From Stenotrophobium rhamnosiphilum (GTDB lineage Bacteria; Pseudomonadota; Gammaproteobacteria; Nevskiales; Nevskiaceae), in NCBI RefSeq assembly GCF_003052265.1, contig NZ_QANS01000001.1, positions 248,001-312,000 on the forward strand: 64,000 nt of DNA, read 5' to 3'. The position numbers and the translations under genes were made by a program. Position 1 is the first letter of the stretch. Every line of letters begins with the position of its first letter. Under the pieces are notes generated by a model, which searched no databases, was not told the origin of the DNA, and saw nothing but the letters and a program-made list of their open reading frames with translations. Below, in pieces: positions 45,587-54,062 of this stretch.

Positions 45587-46483
45587 ATGTTGAGTTTTCT
45601 GCCAGGACCGTTGCACGGTGCGGTCGTCATGTTGTTTCTCATCGTCAACACAGTGTTTTGGGCGACTCCGTTATACGTGATGGTTTTGTTCAAAGTGCTG
45701 ATACCTCACGGCGCTCTGCGTGATCGGTTTTCAGTTGCTGCGGCGTGGTTGGCGCAGCACTGGGCGGTGACCAATAGCATCATGGTTCAGTTGCTAATGC
45801 GCATCGAGTGGGATCTGCGCATGAATATGGACGTGTCGCCACAAGGTCAGTATCTCGTTTGCGCCAATCATCAGACTTGGAATGACATCTTCGTGCTGAT
45901 GCGCGCTTTCGGAAAACGTGCGCCGTTCTTTAAGTTTTTTCTCAAGCAAGAATTGATCTGGGTGCCAGTGCTGGGTCTTGCATGGTGGGGGCTCGATTAC
46001 CCTTTCATGAAACGCTACAGCAAGGAACAGGTCGCTAAAAATCCTGCACTGAAAGGCAAGGATCTTGAAACTACGCGCAAGGCTTGTGAGGCATTCAAGA
46101 ATCAGCCAGCGCTGGTGCTGAATTTTCTTGAAGGCACGCGTTTCACGCCAGCCAAACACGACCAACAAAAATCGCCATTCCGACATTTGCTAAAACCTAA
46201 GTCGGGAGGTTTTGCGTTTACGGTTTCAGCCTTGGGCGAGCGACTTAATTCGCTGTTGGACGTCACCATCGTTTATCCGGATGGCGCTAAAGGCTTCTGG
46301 GATTTCTGTGCAGGGCGAGTGCGCAAAGTGATTGTGGAAGTGCGCCAGCTCGAAGTGCCGCATGAATTCTACGAAGGCGATTACGAAAATGATCCGGTGT
46401 ACCGCGAACGTTTTCAGAAGTGGATTGGTACGCTTTGGTCAGAGAAAGATCAGCGCATTGAACAGTTGCTCAAGGGCCAGTAA
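45587..46483 (+). CDS. PlsC-type 1-acylglycerol-phosphate acyltransferase family (YihG-like)
   Basis: The 298-residue membrane-anchored acyltransferase has N-terminal hydrophobic helices (about 1-45), the catalytic HX4D motif ANHQTWNDIFVL near residue 97, substrate motif KQELIWVPVLGLAWW, the acceptor motif NFLEGTRFTP near residue 185 and PKSGGFAFTVSAL near 207. It resembles E. coli YihG, which acylates lysophosphatidic acid. It is the last gene of the probable PrcB-NTF2-PlsC operon and is followed by a bidirectional terminator. Confidence 0.9.
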   Translation: MLSFLPGPLHGAVVMLFLIVNTVFWATPLYVMVLFKVLIPHGALRDRFSVAAAWLAQHWAVTNSIMVQLLMRIEWDLRMNMDVSPQGQYLVCANHQTWNDIFVLMRAFGKRAPFFKFFLKQELIWVPVLGLAWWGLDYPFMKRYSKEQVAKNPALKGKDLETTRKACEAFKNQPALVLNFLEGTRFTPAKHDQQKSPFRHLLKPKSGGFAFTVSALGERLNSLLDVTIVYPDGAKGFWDFCAGRVRKVIVEVRQLEVPHEFYEGDYENDPVYRERFQKWIGTLWSEKDQRIEQLLKGQ

Positions 46484-46500
46484 CTTTTAATTGGCACCAA

Positions 46501-46528
46501 AAAAAACCCCGCCGAAGCGGGGTTTTTT
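46501..46528. terminator. Bidirectional terminator
   Basis: AAAAAACCCCGC (46501-46512), CGAA loop, GCGGGGTTTTTT (46517-46528), between the acyltransferase and the convergent TpsB-like gene. Confidence 0.95.
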
Positions 46529-46544
46529 ATTACTACGATCTGAA

Positions 46545-48128
46545 TTAGATCTTGATGCTGACACGGAAGAACAAACGTGCGTCAGATGCATCTTTGACGG
46601 CGTCGGTGATGTTCTTATCGTTAAAGCTCTTGGCATACGACACCGAAGCGTCGATCAGCTGTGTGAACTTAACGCCGAGTTCCAAGCCTGCGTCGGTGAG
46701 CGTTTGAGCGCCATCAACCTGCTGAGAAGCCGTGTTTGGGTTCGAGTAAGTTGCAGAGCCGCGTTCAACAAAGATTTTTGGACGCAGTTCCAAGCCGTCG
46801 GTGATTGGCAGCATCACTTCGGTGAACACGCGTGCCAAGTAACCCTTGTCGCCAACGATCACGCCAGGCAGCGCGCTGGTGAGGTTGCCCATGCCGCCGA
46901 GCACCCACTGCTGCTGTTCTGGAACGGAGTCGCTGCTGTACTGGCCGCTGGCTTCAATGCCGGTAGCAATGCTGTTGTTCCAGAAGAACTTGAGCGATGC
47001 AGCAGGACGGAACAACAGGTAACCCTGATCGCCATGGATAGGCGGATTGGTCAGATCAACATTGGTATCGCCGTCGCCGAAGCCTTTACGTGCGGTCACG
47101 CCGCCGGTGAAGTTCCAGGTGTGGCCAATGAAAGCAAAGTTGCTGCCATACGACGTTGATGCTTCAGCGCTGGTGTACAGCTCGCGTTGATAGACGGCGC
47201 TTGACGTGGTGCCCGTTGCGTCGACCTTGCCTTCCTTGCTGGTGCGATCAACTTTGACCTGAACATTCCAACGGCTGTTGAAGTCGGAGTAGATCGGGTA
47301 GAGCCACAGCGCTTCGCCAACCCAGATGCGACCGAGCAAGTCGGTGCTGAACGGCCCAGTGGTGGTCGTGCCAGTTGCGGTGTAGTTATAGTTGATGTTG
47401 CGGCCGTTGATGCCGAATACGCCCCAAGGCGTTACGCGGTTCCAACCCACATTCTGTTCGTGATAGTCGCCGGGCTTGCCCTTGGCGTCGAGATTCTGAA
47501 TGCCCTCTCGTGCGAACACGCGGAACTCATCACCCCAAACCGAAGCAGTTTTGATTTCCAGATCGCCGAAGTAGCGGCTGGCAAAACGGTTGCCCGGGTT
47601 GCCGAACTCAACGCGAATCGTCGTTGGGTCGCTGGCTTGATTGTTCTTTTCAAAATCCAGAACCTGACCGCCGTTGCCATCGGGTTCAAAGACAGGGAAA
47701 ACATTAATGCCTGCACGATCAGCCGCCATGCTGGCGAGCGTGCGTTTGCCTTCCAGATCGCTATCGCGCATCGGGTCAGCCGTTTCGAGACCATTGAGAT
47801 AAGGCTTCAGCGCTTCGCTGGCACGAATGCCAGAAATTTTGCCCGGCACGACCAATACATACAGGTCTTGACCGGAAAGCGCGTAAGTCACCTGCGAGGC
47901 TGGATAGCCTTCGAGGTAAGCCGCTGCGCCAATATTGCGCACGGCATTGGAAAGATTGTCGGCAAGGCTAACTGCATTCTTGACCGTTTCTTCGTTAAGA
48001 ATATCGCCGGAGCTAACATGCAACTGGTAGTTCTGAAAGGGAACAGTGATTCCGCTACCAGCTTGTGACTGCAGCTGTTCGACGGTGCCCTGTTGCGGGG
48101 TGGCGGGTGGTGGTAGTTCTACGCTCAT
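46545..48128 (-). CDS. ShlB/FhaC/HecB-like outer-membrane transporter (TpsB family)
   Basis: The 527-residue protein has an N-terminal linker (about 1-28), two POTRA-like regions (about 28-110 and 115-175, GQDLYVLVVPGKISGIRASE) and a 16-strand-type barrel (about 180-527). The barrel includes the TpsB-like block WVLGGMGNLTSALPG...GDKGYLARVFTEVMLP near residue 415 and a final strand RLFFRVSIKI. TpsB proteins export a partner across the outer membrane. Oddly, from ATG 48128 no signal peptide is seen (MSVELPPPATPQQG), and the in-frame upstream sequence back to about 48200 encodes none either. It lies 151 nt downstream of the repeat-protein gene on the same strand, so that protein is its likely cargo. 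Confidence 0.8.
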   Translation of the reverse strand: MSVELPPPATPQQGTVEQLQSQAGSGITVPFQNYQLHVSSGDILNEETVKNAVSLADNLSNAVRNIGAAAYLEGYPASQVTYALSGQDLYVLVVPGKISGIRASEALKPYLNGLETADPMRDSDLEGKRTLASMAADRAGINVFPVFEPDGNGGQVLDFEKNNQASDPTTIRVEFGNPGNRFASRYFGDLEIKTASVWGDEFRVFAREGIQNLDAKGKPGDYHEQNVGWNRVTPWGVFGINGRNINYNYTATGTTTTGPFSTDLLGRIWVGEALWLYPIYSDFNSRWNVQVKVDRTSKEGKVDATGTTSSAVYQRELYTSAEASTSYGSNFAFIGHTWNFTGGVTARKGFGDGDTNVDLTNPPIHGDQGYLLFRPAASLKFFWNNSIATGIEASGQYSSDSVPEQQQWVLGGMGNLTSALPGVIVGDKGYLARVFTEVMLPITDGLELRPKIFVERGSATYSNPNTASQQVDGAQTLTDAGLELGVKFTQLIDASVSYAKSFNDKNITDAVKDASDARLFFRVSIKI

Positions 48129-48162
48129 GACAATCCCTGTTGCTTTTCTTTGAGATGGCGGT

Positions 48163-48179
48163 ACGAGTGAGTCACTCGT
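48163..48179. promoter_or_regulatory. Perfect operator-like palindrome upstream of the TpsB-like gene
   Basis: ACGAGTGA-G-TCACTCGT: 8-bp arms around one base, 35 nt upstream of the TpsB-like start. It could be a regulator site or a small mRNA hairpin. Confidence 0.5.
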
Positions 48180-48235
48180 CCGTCCGCTTATGCCCTCAGT
48201 GATTTACAACTCCGACGTGTGGTCTATGCCACGTT

Positions 48236-48264
48236 CCGGCGCCTCAAAGCAAATGAGGCGCCGG
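48236..48264 (-). other. GC-rich stem-loop after the repeat-protein gene
   Basis: CCGGCGCCTCA (48236-48246), a 7-nt loop, TGAGGCGCCGG (48254-48264). An 11-bp perfect stem 16 nt after the repeat-protein stop. It lacks a U-run in the transcribed direction, so it may stabilise the upstream mRNA or cause partial termination, giving more cargo than transporter. Confidence 0.65.
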
Positions 48265-48279
48265 ATTTATATCGGCAAA

Positions 48280-50028
48280 TTAATTCTTTGCAGCAGCAAC
48301 CTTAACTTTTGGCACGCAAGTATCTTTCGACTTCTTGCTTTGGTTTTTCTTCAGGTCGCTGGACAAGCACTGGTTGTCTTCGTTGCTCTGGTTGCCGATA
48401 CCATGATTGCCAGGGTTGCCAAGGTTGGGCGGGATAGCTGCGCCGCCGCCGACGTTGCCGCCGATGACGCCGCCGTTGCCGGAGCCAGGGCCGTTGAGCA
48501 CGCCGCCGCCGATGACGCCGCCGTTGCCGGAGTTGGCGCCGTTCAGTACGCCTGCACCGAGCGTTTTGCCATTGCCCGAGCCGTCGCCGTTGAGCACGCC
48601 TGCGCCAGCAATTGAACCGTTGCCGGAGTTGGCACCGTTCAATACGCCTGCACCAACGCCGGTTAGGCCGTTGCCGGAGTTCGCGCCGTTGAGCACGCCG
48701 CCGCCGATGACGCCGCCGTTGCCGGAATTAGCGCCGTTAAGAATGCCTGCACCCAGAACGCCGCCGTTGCCGGAGTTGTCGCCGGTGCCGCTTGACTGAC
48801 CATTGAGCACGCCAGCGCCGATGACGCCGCCGTTGCCGGAGTTAGCCGTGTTGAGAATGCCTGCGCCGACGGTGCCGCCGTTGCCGGAGTTGTCGCCGCT
48901 GAGCACGCCAGCGCCAACAAACGTGCCGTTGCCGGAGTTAGCGCCGTTCAGTGCGCCAACTGCCAGAGGACCGCTCGCGCTGTTGCTGCCGTTGAGAACG
49001 CCAAGGCCCAGTGCAGAAGACTGTGCGGTGTTGTTGCCAGACAGAAGTGCTACGCCGAGCGCGCCGCCGTTGCCTGCGTTATCGCCAGCCAAGATGCCGA
49101 CGTTAAGCAGTGGGTTGGAGGTCGTGACTTTGCTGCCACCGATCTGGATGCCAGGGAGAATCGTTGTAACTGGGATCGCAGCCTGTGCCTGGCTGGCGAG
49201 CGTGTTCAGGCCCACCGTGTTGCCATTGACAGAGATCGAGAGCGGATCACCTGCGTTCAGCAGGCTAATGCCCAGGCCCTGAGAGGCCTTGCCGCTGTTG
49301 CTGCCAGACAGTGCAGCCAGTGCGAGGATTTGGCCGTTGCCCGAGTTGGCACCGTTGAGAACGCCGAGGCCAATCGTACCGTTGCCGGCATTGCTGCCGC
49401 TGAGTGCAGCGACGCCAGCGCCAGCTGAATTACCGGTGTTGTTGCCGTTGAGAATGCCCAAACCGAGCAGGCCTGCGCCGTTGCCCGAGTTGTTGCCGTT
49501 GAGGATGCCCAAGCCAAGCAAGCCACCGTTACCGGCGTTGTTGCCCGAAAGTGCGGCGACGCCAGCGGTGTTGCTGTTGCCGGTGTTGTTGCCGTTTTTG
49601 ATGCCAAGGGCAGCCAGACCGCCGTTGGCGTTGTTGTTGCCGGAGAGGGCAGCAACGGCGGCCAAACCGCTAGCAGCAGCGTTGGTGGTGTTGTTGCCGT
49701 TGGCAGCGCCGACGGCAAGGATGCCGCCGTTGCCATCAAGACCCAGAAGCGGGGTCACGAGGCGGTTGTTGAGCTGCTGACCAATAACATTAGGCGTCTT
49801 GCCGCCGCCGAGGCCGAGGCCCAGAACCTGACCAATACCGGAGCCGTCTGCGCCGTTGGTGAGTGCGGTAACACCGAGAACGCCTGAACCCGGCGTTGTT
49901 GGGAGGACGCTGAGGGCATTAGCAATGCCCGTCAAAAGAGGGCCAACAATTGGCAGCGTTGCAGCGGTTTGTGCCATCGCAGCACCGCTGACAAGGGATA
50001 GGGTTAAAACAGCGGTTTTCTTGAACAT
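48280..50028 (-). CDS. Secreted Asn/Gly-rich protein with 16-residue repeats
   Basis: The 582-residue protein has a signal peptide (1-19, AMA|QT). A unique N-terminal region (20-98) is followed by repeat block 1 (about 100-255), a 48-residue non-repeat insert (256-303), repeat block 2 (about 304-525) and a Lys-rich tail with two cysteines (554, 571). The unit is 16 residues, typified by AGVLNGANSGNGGVIG; Leu/Val/Ile and Asn-Gly recur at fixed positions, as expected of a beta-solenoid. I do not recognise the family. The repeats recall mycobacterial NxGxGN proteins and heptapeptide/pentapeptide solenoids but match none exactly. It is probably surface-exposed or released via the adjacent TpsB-like pore. 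ATG 50028 is chosen for the signal peptide and an upstream GGAG. Confidence 0.78.
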   Translation of the reverse strand: MFKKTAVLTLSLVSGAAMAQTAATLPIVGPLLTGIANALSVLPTTPGSGVLGVTALTNGADGSGIGQVLGLGLGGGKTPNVIGQQLNNRLVTPLLGLDGNGGILAVGAANGNNTTNAAASGLAAVAALSGNNNANGGLAALGIKNGNNTGNSNTAGVAALSGNNAGNGGLLGLGILNGNNSGNGAGLLGLGILNGNNTGNSAGAGVAALSGSNAGNGTIGLGVLNGANSGNGQILALAALSGSNSGKASQGLGISLLNAGDPLSISVNGNTVGLNTLASQAQAAIPVTTILPGIQIGGSKVTTSNPLLNVGILAGDNAGNGGALGVALLSGNNTAQSSALGLGVLNGSNSASGPLAVGALNGANSGNGTFVGAGVLSGDNSGNGGTVGAGILNTANSGNGGVIGAGVLNGQSSGTGDNSGNGGVLGAGILNGANSGNGGVIGGGVLNGANSGNGLTGVGAGVLNGANSGNGSIAGAGVLNGDGSGNGKTLGAGVLNGANSGNGGVIGGGVLNGPGSGNGGVIGGNVGGGAAIPPNLGNPGNHGIGNQSNEDNQCLSSDLKKNQSKKSKDTCVPKVKVAAAKN

Positions 50029-50192
50029 CTTCGTCACTCCAGCGGAGGTAGCTGATTCGTTAATTGGCATTTTTAAAGTTACCAACAGTCTTATGATTAA
50101 CTATTGCCCATCATCAGGCAAATTTGTAGGAACAGTACTACCCATTGGGACCGGTAAAGTTACAGTGATCCATCAGTGAAACCGTTCGCTGA

Positions 50193-50249
50193 CACACTAA
50201 CTTCATATAAATAGTGTGATAGACCGCACAAATTAATCAAATATGTCAA
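50193..50249 (-). promoter_or_regulatory. Promoter with overlapping inverted-repeat operator for the repeat-protein gene
   Basis: On the reverse strand TTGTGC (50231-50226) and TATATG (50209-50204) are 16 nt apart. An inverted repeat CACACTA/TAGTGTG (50193-50199 and 50212-50218) brackets the -10, ideal for a repressor. A consensus TTGACA lies slightly upstream (50249-50244). The leader to ATG 50028 would be about 165 nt. Confidence 0.5.
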
Positions 50250-50467
50250 TAACTCTTGCCAAAATTCCGAGTTAGGGGCTGTCAAAAGTGATGCAACTCG
50301 GCCCGCATCATTTTCCGGTTCTCGCGTAAGCGTTAGCTGACTGGAGAGCCATCTCCGGCTGACAGTACGTAAAGCATAGGCGTATGCGGACGCATCTTTA
50401 GGCCAGCGATCAGAGTAAACGTACCGTCGATCGGCGCAATGCCATCAAATGTGCGCTGCGTCTCACT
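50250..50467. other. Non-coding stretch between the repeat-protein promoter and mfd
   Basis: With 50029-50249 this makes a 439-bp gap. I see no credible ORF, no U-tailed terminator for mfd, and only a weak imperfect hairpin around 50330-50366 (GCTGAC..GGAGA/TCTCC..GCTGAC). Nothing further can be supported. Confidence 0.5.
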
Positions 50468-53400
50468 TTATTCAGGCTTAGGCGCTGCGCCGCCATACAG
50501 CGTCGTCAGTAATAGTAGCAATGGAGTGGCGCGATTCTCGGCGCTTTCCAGATTGGCGTAGTAATGCAGACGCTTTTGACCTTCTAACTTATAAGTCTTC
50601 GGCTGCGTTTGAATCAGTTTGATCAAACGCATGGAGTCGATCTTCGGCTGCTTGCCGAAATCGATAGTCGCGCTGCGTGAACCCACGCGCAGTTTTGCGA
50701 TACCCAGTGGCGCGGCCAAGGTGCGCAGCAGTGCCGCGTCAAACAAGCGATCAACTTGCGGTGTTAACAAACCAAAGCGATCGATCATCTCGACCTTGAG
50801 CTCCGTCAATTCTTTTTCAGTGCTGGCTTCAGCAATGCGTTTGTAGAGCGTCAGACGCGTATGAACATCTGGCACATAGCTTTCGGGAATCAATGCCGAG
50901 ACGCCCAGATCCACTTCGCAATCGCTTTGACCAAAAGGCTCGTCGTTGAGTCGGCCTGATTTAATTGCCTTGACGGCTCGAGCCAGCATGTCGGCGTACA
51001 TCGTGAAGCCGACTTCAGAAATCTGACCGCTCTGTTCTTCTCCGAGCAATTCACCTGCACCGCGAATTTCAAGATCGTGCGTGGCCAGTGCAAAGCCTGA
51101 GCCGAGTTCGCCGAGTGTCTCGATTGCATCAAGACGTTTCTGCGCGTCAGCGGTGATCGAACGTTTGCTCGGCACCATCAAGTAAGCGTAAGCGCGGTGA
51201 TGGCTGCGACCGACGCGACCACGCAACTGGTGCAGCTGAGCGAGACCCAGTGAATCAGCGCGATCAATCAAAATAGTGTTCGCACTTGGTACGTCGATGC
51301 CGGATTCGATAATCGTTGTACACACCAGAATGTTGAAGCGCTGGTGATAGAAATCCAGCATCACTTGTTCCAGTTCGCGCTCACGCATCTGGCCATGTGC
51401 AAAGCGCACGCTGCCTTCTGGCACCAGCTCTTGAATCTTCTGCGCAAAAACGCCGATGTCGGCGACTTCGTTGTGCAAGATGTAAACCTGTCCGCCGCGA
51501 CGTAGCTCGCGCAAGCAAGCTTCTTGCACCAGCGTATTGCTCCACTCGGAGACAGTCGTTTTAATCGCGATACGCGATGCGGGCGGTGTAGCAATGATCG
51601 ACAGATCACGCAGGCCCGACAGCGACATATTCAGCGTGCGCGGAATTGGCGTTGCAGTTAGCGTTAACAAATCTACTTCTGCACGCAGATTTTTCAAGCG
51701 CTCTTTATGGCGCACACCAAAGCGATGTTCTTCATCGACCACGATCAAGCCAAGATCTTTGAACTTGATGTCTTCCTGCAGCAGGCGATGCGTGCCGATA
51801 ACGATATCGAGCTTGCCTTCTTCCAATTCCTTGAGCATCGCCGTTTGTTCTTTGGCGGTGCGCAGACGCGAAAGTGCGCCGATGCGAATGGGAATATTGG
51901 AGAAACGATCGCGGAAATTCTTTTCGTGTTGTTGCACCAGCAGCGTCGTTGGCGCGAGCATGCAAACTTGTCGGCCCGCGCGTGCAACAGCGTAACAGGC
52001 GCGTAGGGCAACTTCGGTTTTACCAAAGCCGACGTCACCGCAAACCACGCGGTCCATCGATTTTTCAGCCTGCAAATCAGCCAGCACAGATTCAATCGCG
52101 GTTTGCTGATCGGGTGTTGGCGTAAACGGAAAGCCTTCGCAGAACGCGTTGTAATCGCCCCAATCAATTTCCAATCCCATGCCAGGGCGTGCCATGCGGC
52201 GTGCTTGGATTTGTAGAAGCTCTGCAGCAACGTCATGCGCTTTTTCACGCGCTTTGGCTTGAACCTTGGACCAACGTTCAGAACCAAGACTATGCAACGG
52301 TGCCTGTGCATCTTCAGCGCCGGTGTAGCGATGAATCAGTGAGAGCGAACCAACGGGCACATAGAGTTTGTCGCCGCCGGAATATTCCAGAACAAGATAT
52401 TCGGACTCCGTGCCGCCAGCTTCGAGCAGCTGCAAGCCAAGATAGCGACCGACGCCGTGCTGTGCGTGCACAACCGGTGAACCAATCGATAGCGCCGAGA
52501 GATCACGCAGAATGGTTTCGGGATCGCGCACCTTCATGCGCTTGCGCGAGAGTGCTGGTGCGCGTTGGCCGAATACCTGCGCTTCTGAAATAACGCTTAG
52601 ATTTTCATCTGCAATACGAAAGCCGTCTTGTAGCGGCCCAAGCGTGATGCCGTAACGATTGCGATCCGTTTCGAAATCCGGCCAGCTGTCGTGTAAGCGC
52701 GGGAGCAGACCGAGAGGTTTGAGCCAATCGAGAAATGCTTCGCGACGACCCGCAGATTCAGCAACGAACAACACGCGATCTTGCGACTCAGCCAAGTGCA
52801 CTTTGATATCGACAGCGACGGTCGACAGCGGAACGCAATGCAGTTCTTCGCCTTCGTCATGGCGATATCGCACGTGTGGATAATTTTGCAGTCGTGCGAG
52901 TGTTGAAGCCGGGTCACGGAATAAGTCGGCGGGACGCATCAGCGGACGTTCAATGTCGCCGCGATAGCGTTCAAAGCGTTCTTCGATCTGGCGCCAGTCT
53001 TCGGTGAGTGCAGCAGAAAGATCGGCGAGTTCCAGTATCAGCGTGTTCTTCGGCAGATAGTCGAACAGACATGCGGTCTCTGCGTGGAACAAGGGCAGAT
53101 AAGATTCGATGCCGCCCGGCATCAAATTCTTGCTGACCTCCGCATAGATGCGGCTGCGCGCTAAATCGCCAGTGAAATATTCGCGATAGCGACGACGAAA
53201 ATTGTCGAGGCCTTCTTTATCAGTGGGAAATTCGCGTGCAGGCAGCAAGCGAATCTCGGTGACTTTTTCTGATGAGAGCTGAGTTTCAGGATCGAACGTT
53301 CGCAGTGTTTCGATTTCGTCATCGAACAAATCGAGTCGATAGGCCGCAGCCGAGCCCATCGGAAACAAATCGATGATGGCGCCGCGTACTGCGAACTCGC

Positions 53401-53872
53401 CTTGCGTCTGCACTTCGCTAACGCTGCTGTAACCAGCGGCAACCAAGCGCGCACGGAAACTCTGTGGATCGAGCTTGTCGCCGATCTTGAGCATGAAGCT
53501 GCGGCCTGCAAGCCAGTTGCGAGGCGGCAACGGTTGGACTAGCGCATCGGCCGTGAGCAACAAAACGCCGCGCGGCATTTCAGGCAAGCGATACAGCGCC
53601 GCAAGACGATCCGACAAAATTTCTTGATGGGGTGAGAACTGGTCGTAGGGCAGTGTCTCGTTGCTGGGGAAATGCAGCAGCGGCAACGTGCCGCCGAGGA
53701 AGAAGCGCAAATCTTCTTCCAATCGATAAGCGTGTTGCTCGTCATCAACAATAACCGTGACTAATGCCGAATGCGCCTGAGCTGCGCGCGCAGCAGTCAG
53801 CGCGGCCGTACTGCCGCGTGCGCCGCGCCAGGTAATGGGCTGGCCGGGGCTGGAGGGTATTTTTAGATTCAC
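50468..53872 (-). CDS. mfd: Transcription-repair coupling factor Mfd
   Basis: The 1134-residue ATP-dependent translocase removes stalled RNA polymerase and recruits UvrA. In order: UvrB-like damage-recognition homology region (about 1-340, LPLLHFPSNETLPYDQFSPH); RNA-polymerase interaction domain (about 465-540, GSPVVHAQHGVGRYLGLQLL); RecG-like translocase motor (about 590-960) with Walker A GDVGFGKTEVALR, DEEH box VDEEHRFGVRHKE, TATPIPRT and QLRGRVGRS; and a C-terminal TRCF domain (about 1000-1110). Length is as in E. coli (1148). No strong ribosome site is seen. Confidence 0.97.
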   Translation of the reverse strand: MNLKIPSSPGQPITWRGARGSTAALTAARAAQAHSALVTVIVDDEQHAYRLEEDLRFFLGGTLPLLHFPSNETLPYDQFSPHQEILSDRLAALYRLPEMPRGVLLLTADALVQPLPPRNWLAGRSFMLKIGDKLDPQSFRARLVAAGYSSVSEVQTQGEFAVRGAIIDLFPMGSAAAYRLDLFDDEIETLRTFDPETQLSSEKVTEIRLLPAREFPTDKEGLDNFRRRYREYFTGDLARSRIYAEVSKNLMPGGIESYLPLFHAETACLFDYLPKNTLILELADLSAALTEDWRQIEERFERYRGDIERPLMRPADLFRDPASTLARLQNYPHVRYRHDEGEELHCVPLSTVAVDIKVHLAESQDRVLFVAESAGRREAFLDWLKPLGLLPRLHDSWPDFETDRNRYGITLGPLQDGFRIADENLSVISEAQVFGQRAPALSRKRMKVRDPETILRDLSALSIGSPVVHAQHGVGRYLGLQLLEAGGTESEYLVLEYSGGDKLYVPVGSLSLIHRYTGAEDAQAPLHSLGSERWSKVQAKAREKAHDVAAELLQIQARRMARPGMGLEIDWGDYNAFCEGFPFTPTPDQQTAIESVLADLQAEKSMDRVVCGDVGFGKTEVALRACYAVARAGRQVCMLAPTTLLVQQHEKNFRDRFSNIPIRIGALSRLRTAKEQTAMLKELEEGKLDIVIGTHRLLQEDIKFKDLGLIVVDEEHRFGVRHKERLKNLRAEVDLLTLTATPIPRTLNMSLSGLRDLSIIATPPASRIAIKTTVSEWSNTLVQEACLRELRRGGQVYILHNEVADIGVFAQKIQELVPEGSVRFAHGQMRERELEQVMLDFYHQRFNILVCTTIIESGIDVPSANTILIDRADSLGLAQLHQLRGRVGRSHHRAYAYLMVPSKRSITADAQKRLDAIETLGELGSGFALATHDLEIRGAGELLGEEQSGQISEVGFTMYADMLARAVKAIKSGRLNDEPFGQSDCEVDLGVSALIPESYVPDVHTRLTLYKRIAEASTEKELTELKVEMIDRFGLLTPQVDRLFDAALLRTLAAPLGIAKLRVGSRSATIDFGKQPKIDSMRLIKLIQTQPKTYKLEGQKRLHYYANLESAENRATPLLLLLTTLYGGAAPKPE

Positions 53873-54062
53873 GGTTAAGACTTGTGTTTGTTAAAGCCAG
53901 ATGTGCTTAGATGCTTATAAAAACATCTAAATACTATAAAAAATAACAACAAAACGCGCCAAACCCGCATTGCGGGTGACGTTTGCTGCCTCAAGAAGCC
54001 AATTATGGCACGCGATTCAGGTATCGCAGCAGCAGGAAAGCTCGCTTCGTATTGCGCAGTTC

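Noticed and set aside
48407-49780. Long Pro-rich plus-strand ORFs (PLPELAPL-type)
   Set aside because: They are antisense translations of the Asn/Gly repeat gene; the reverse-strand gene has a signal peptide, start site and proper tail.
48300-49800. Possible CRISPR or tandem non-coding repeats
   Set aside because: The 48-bp periodicity is in-frame coding for a 16-residue protein repeat with a signal peptide upstream.
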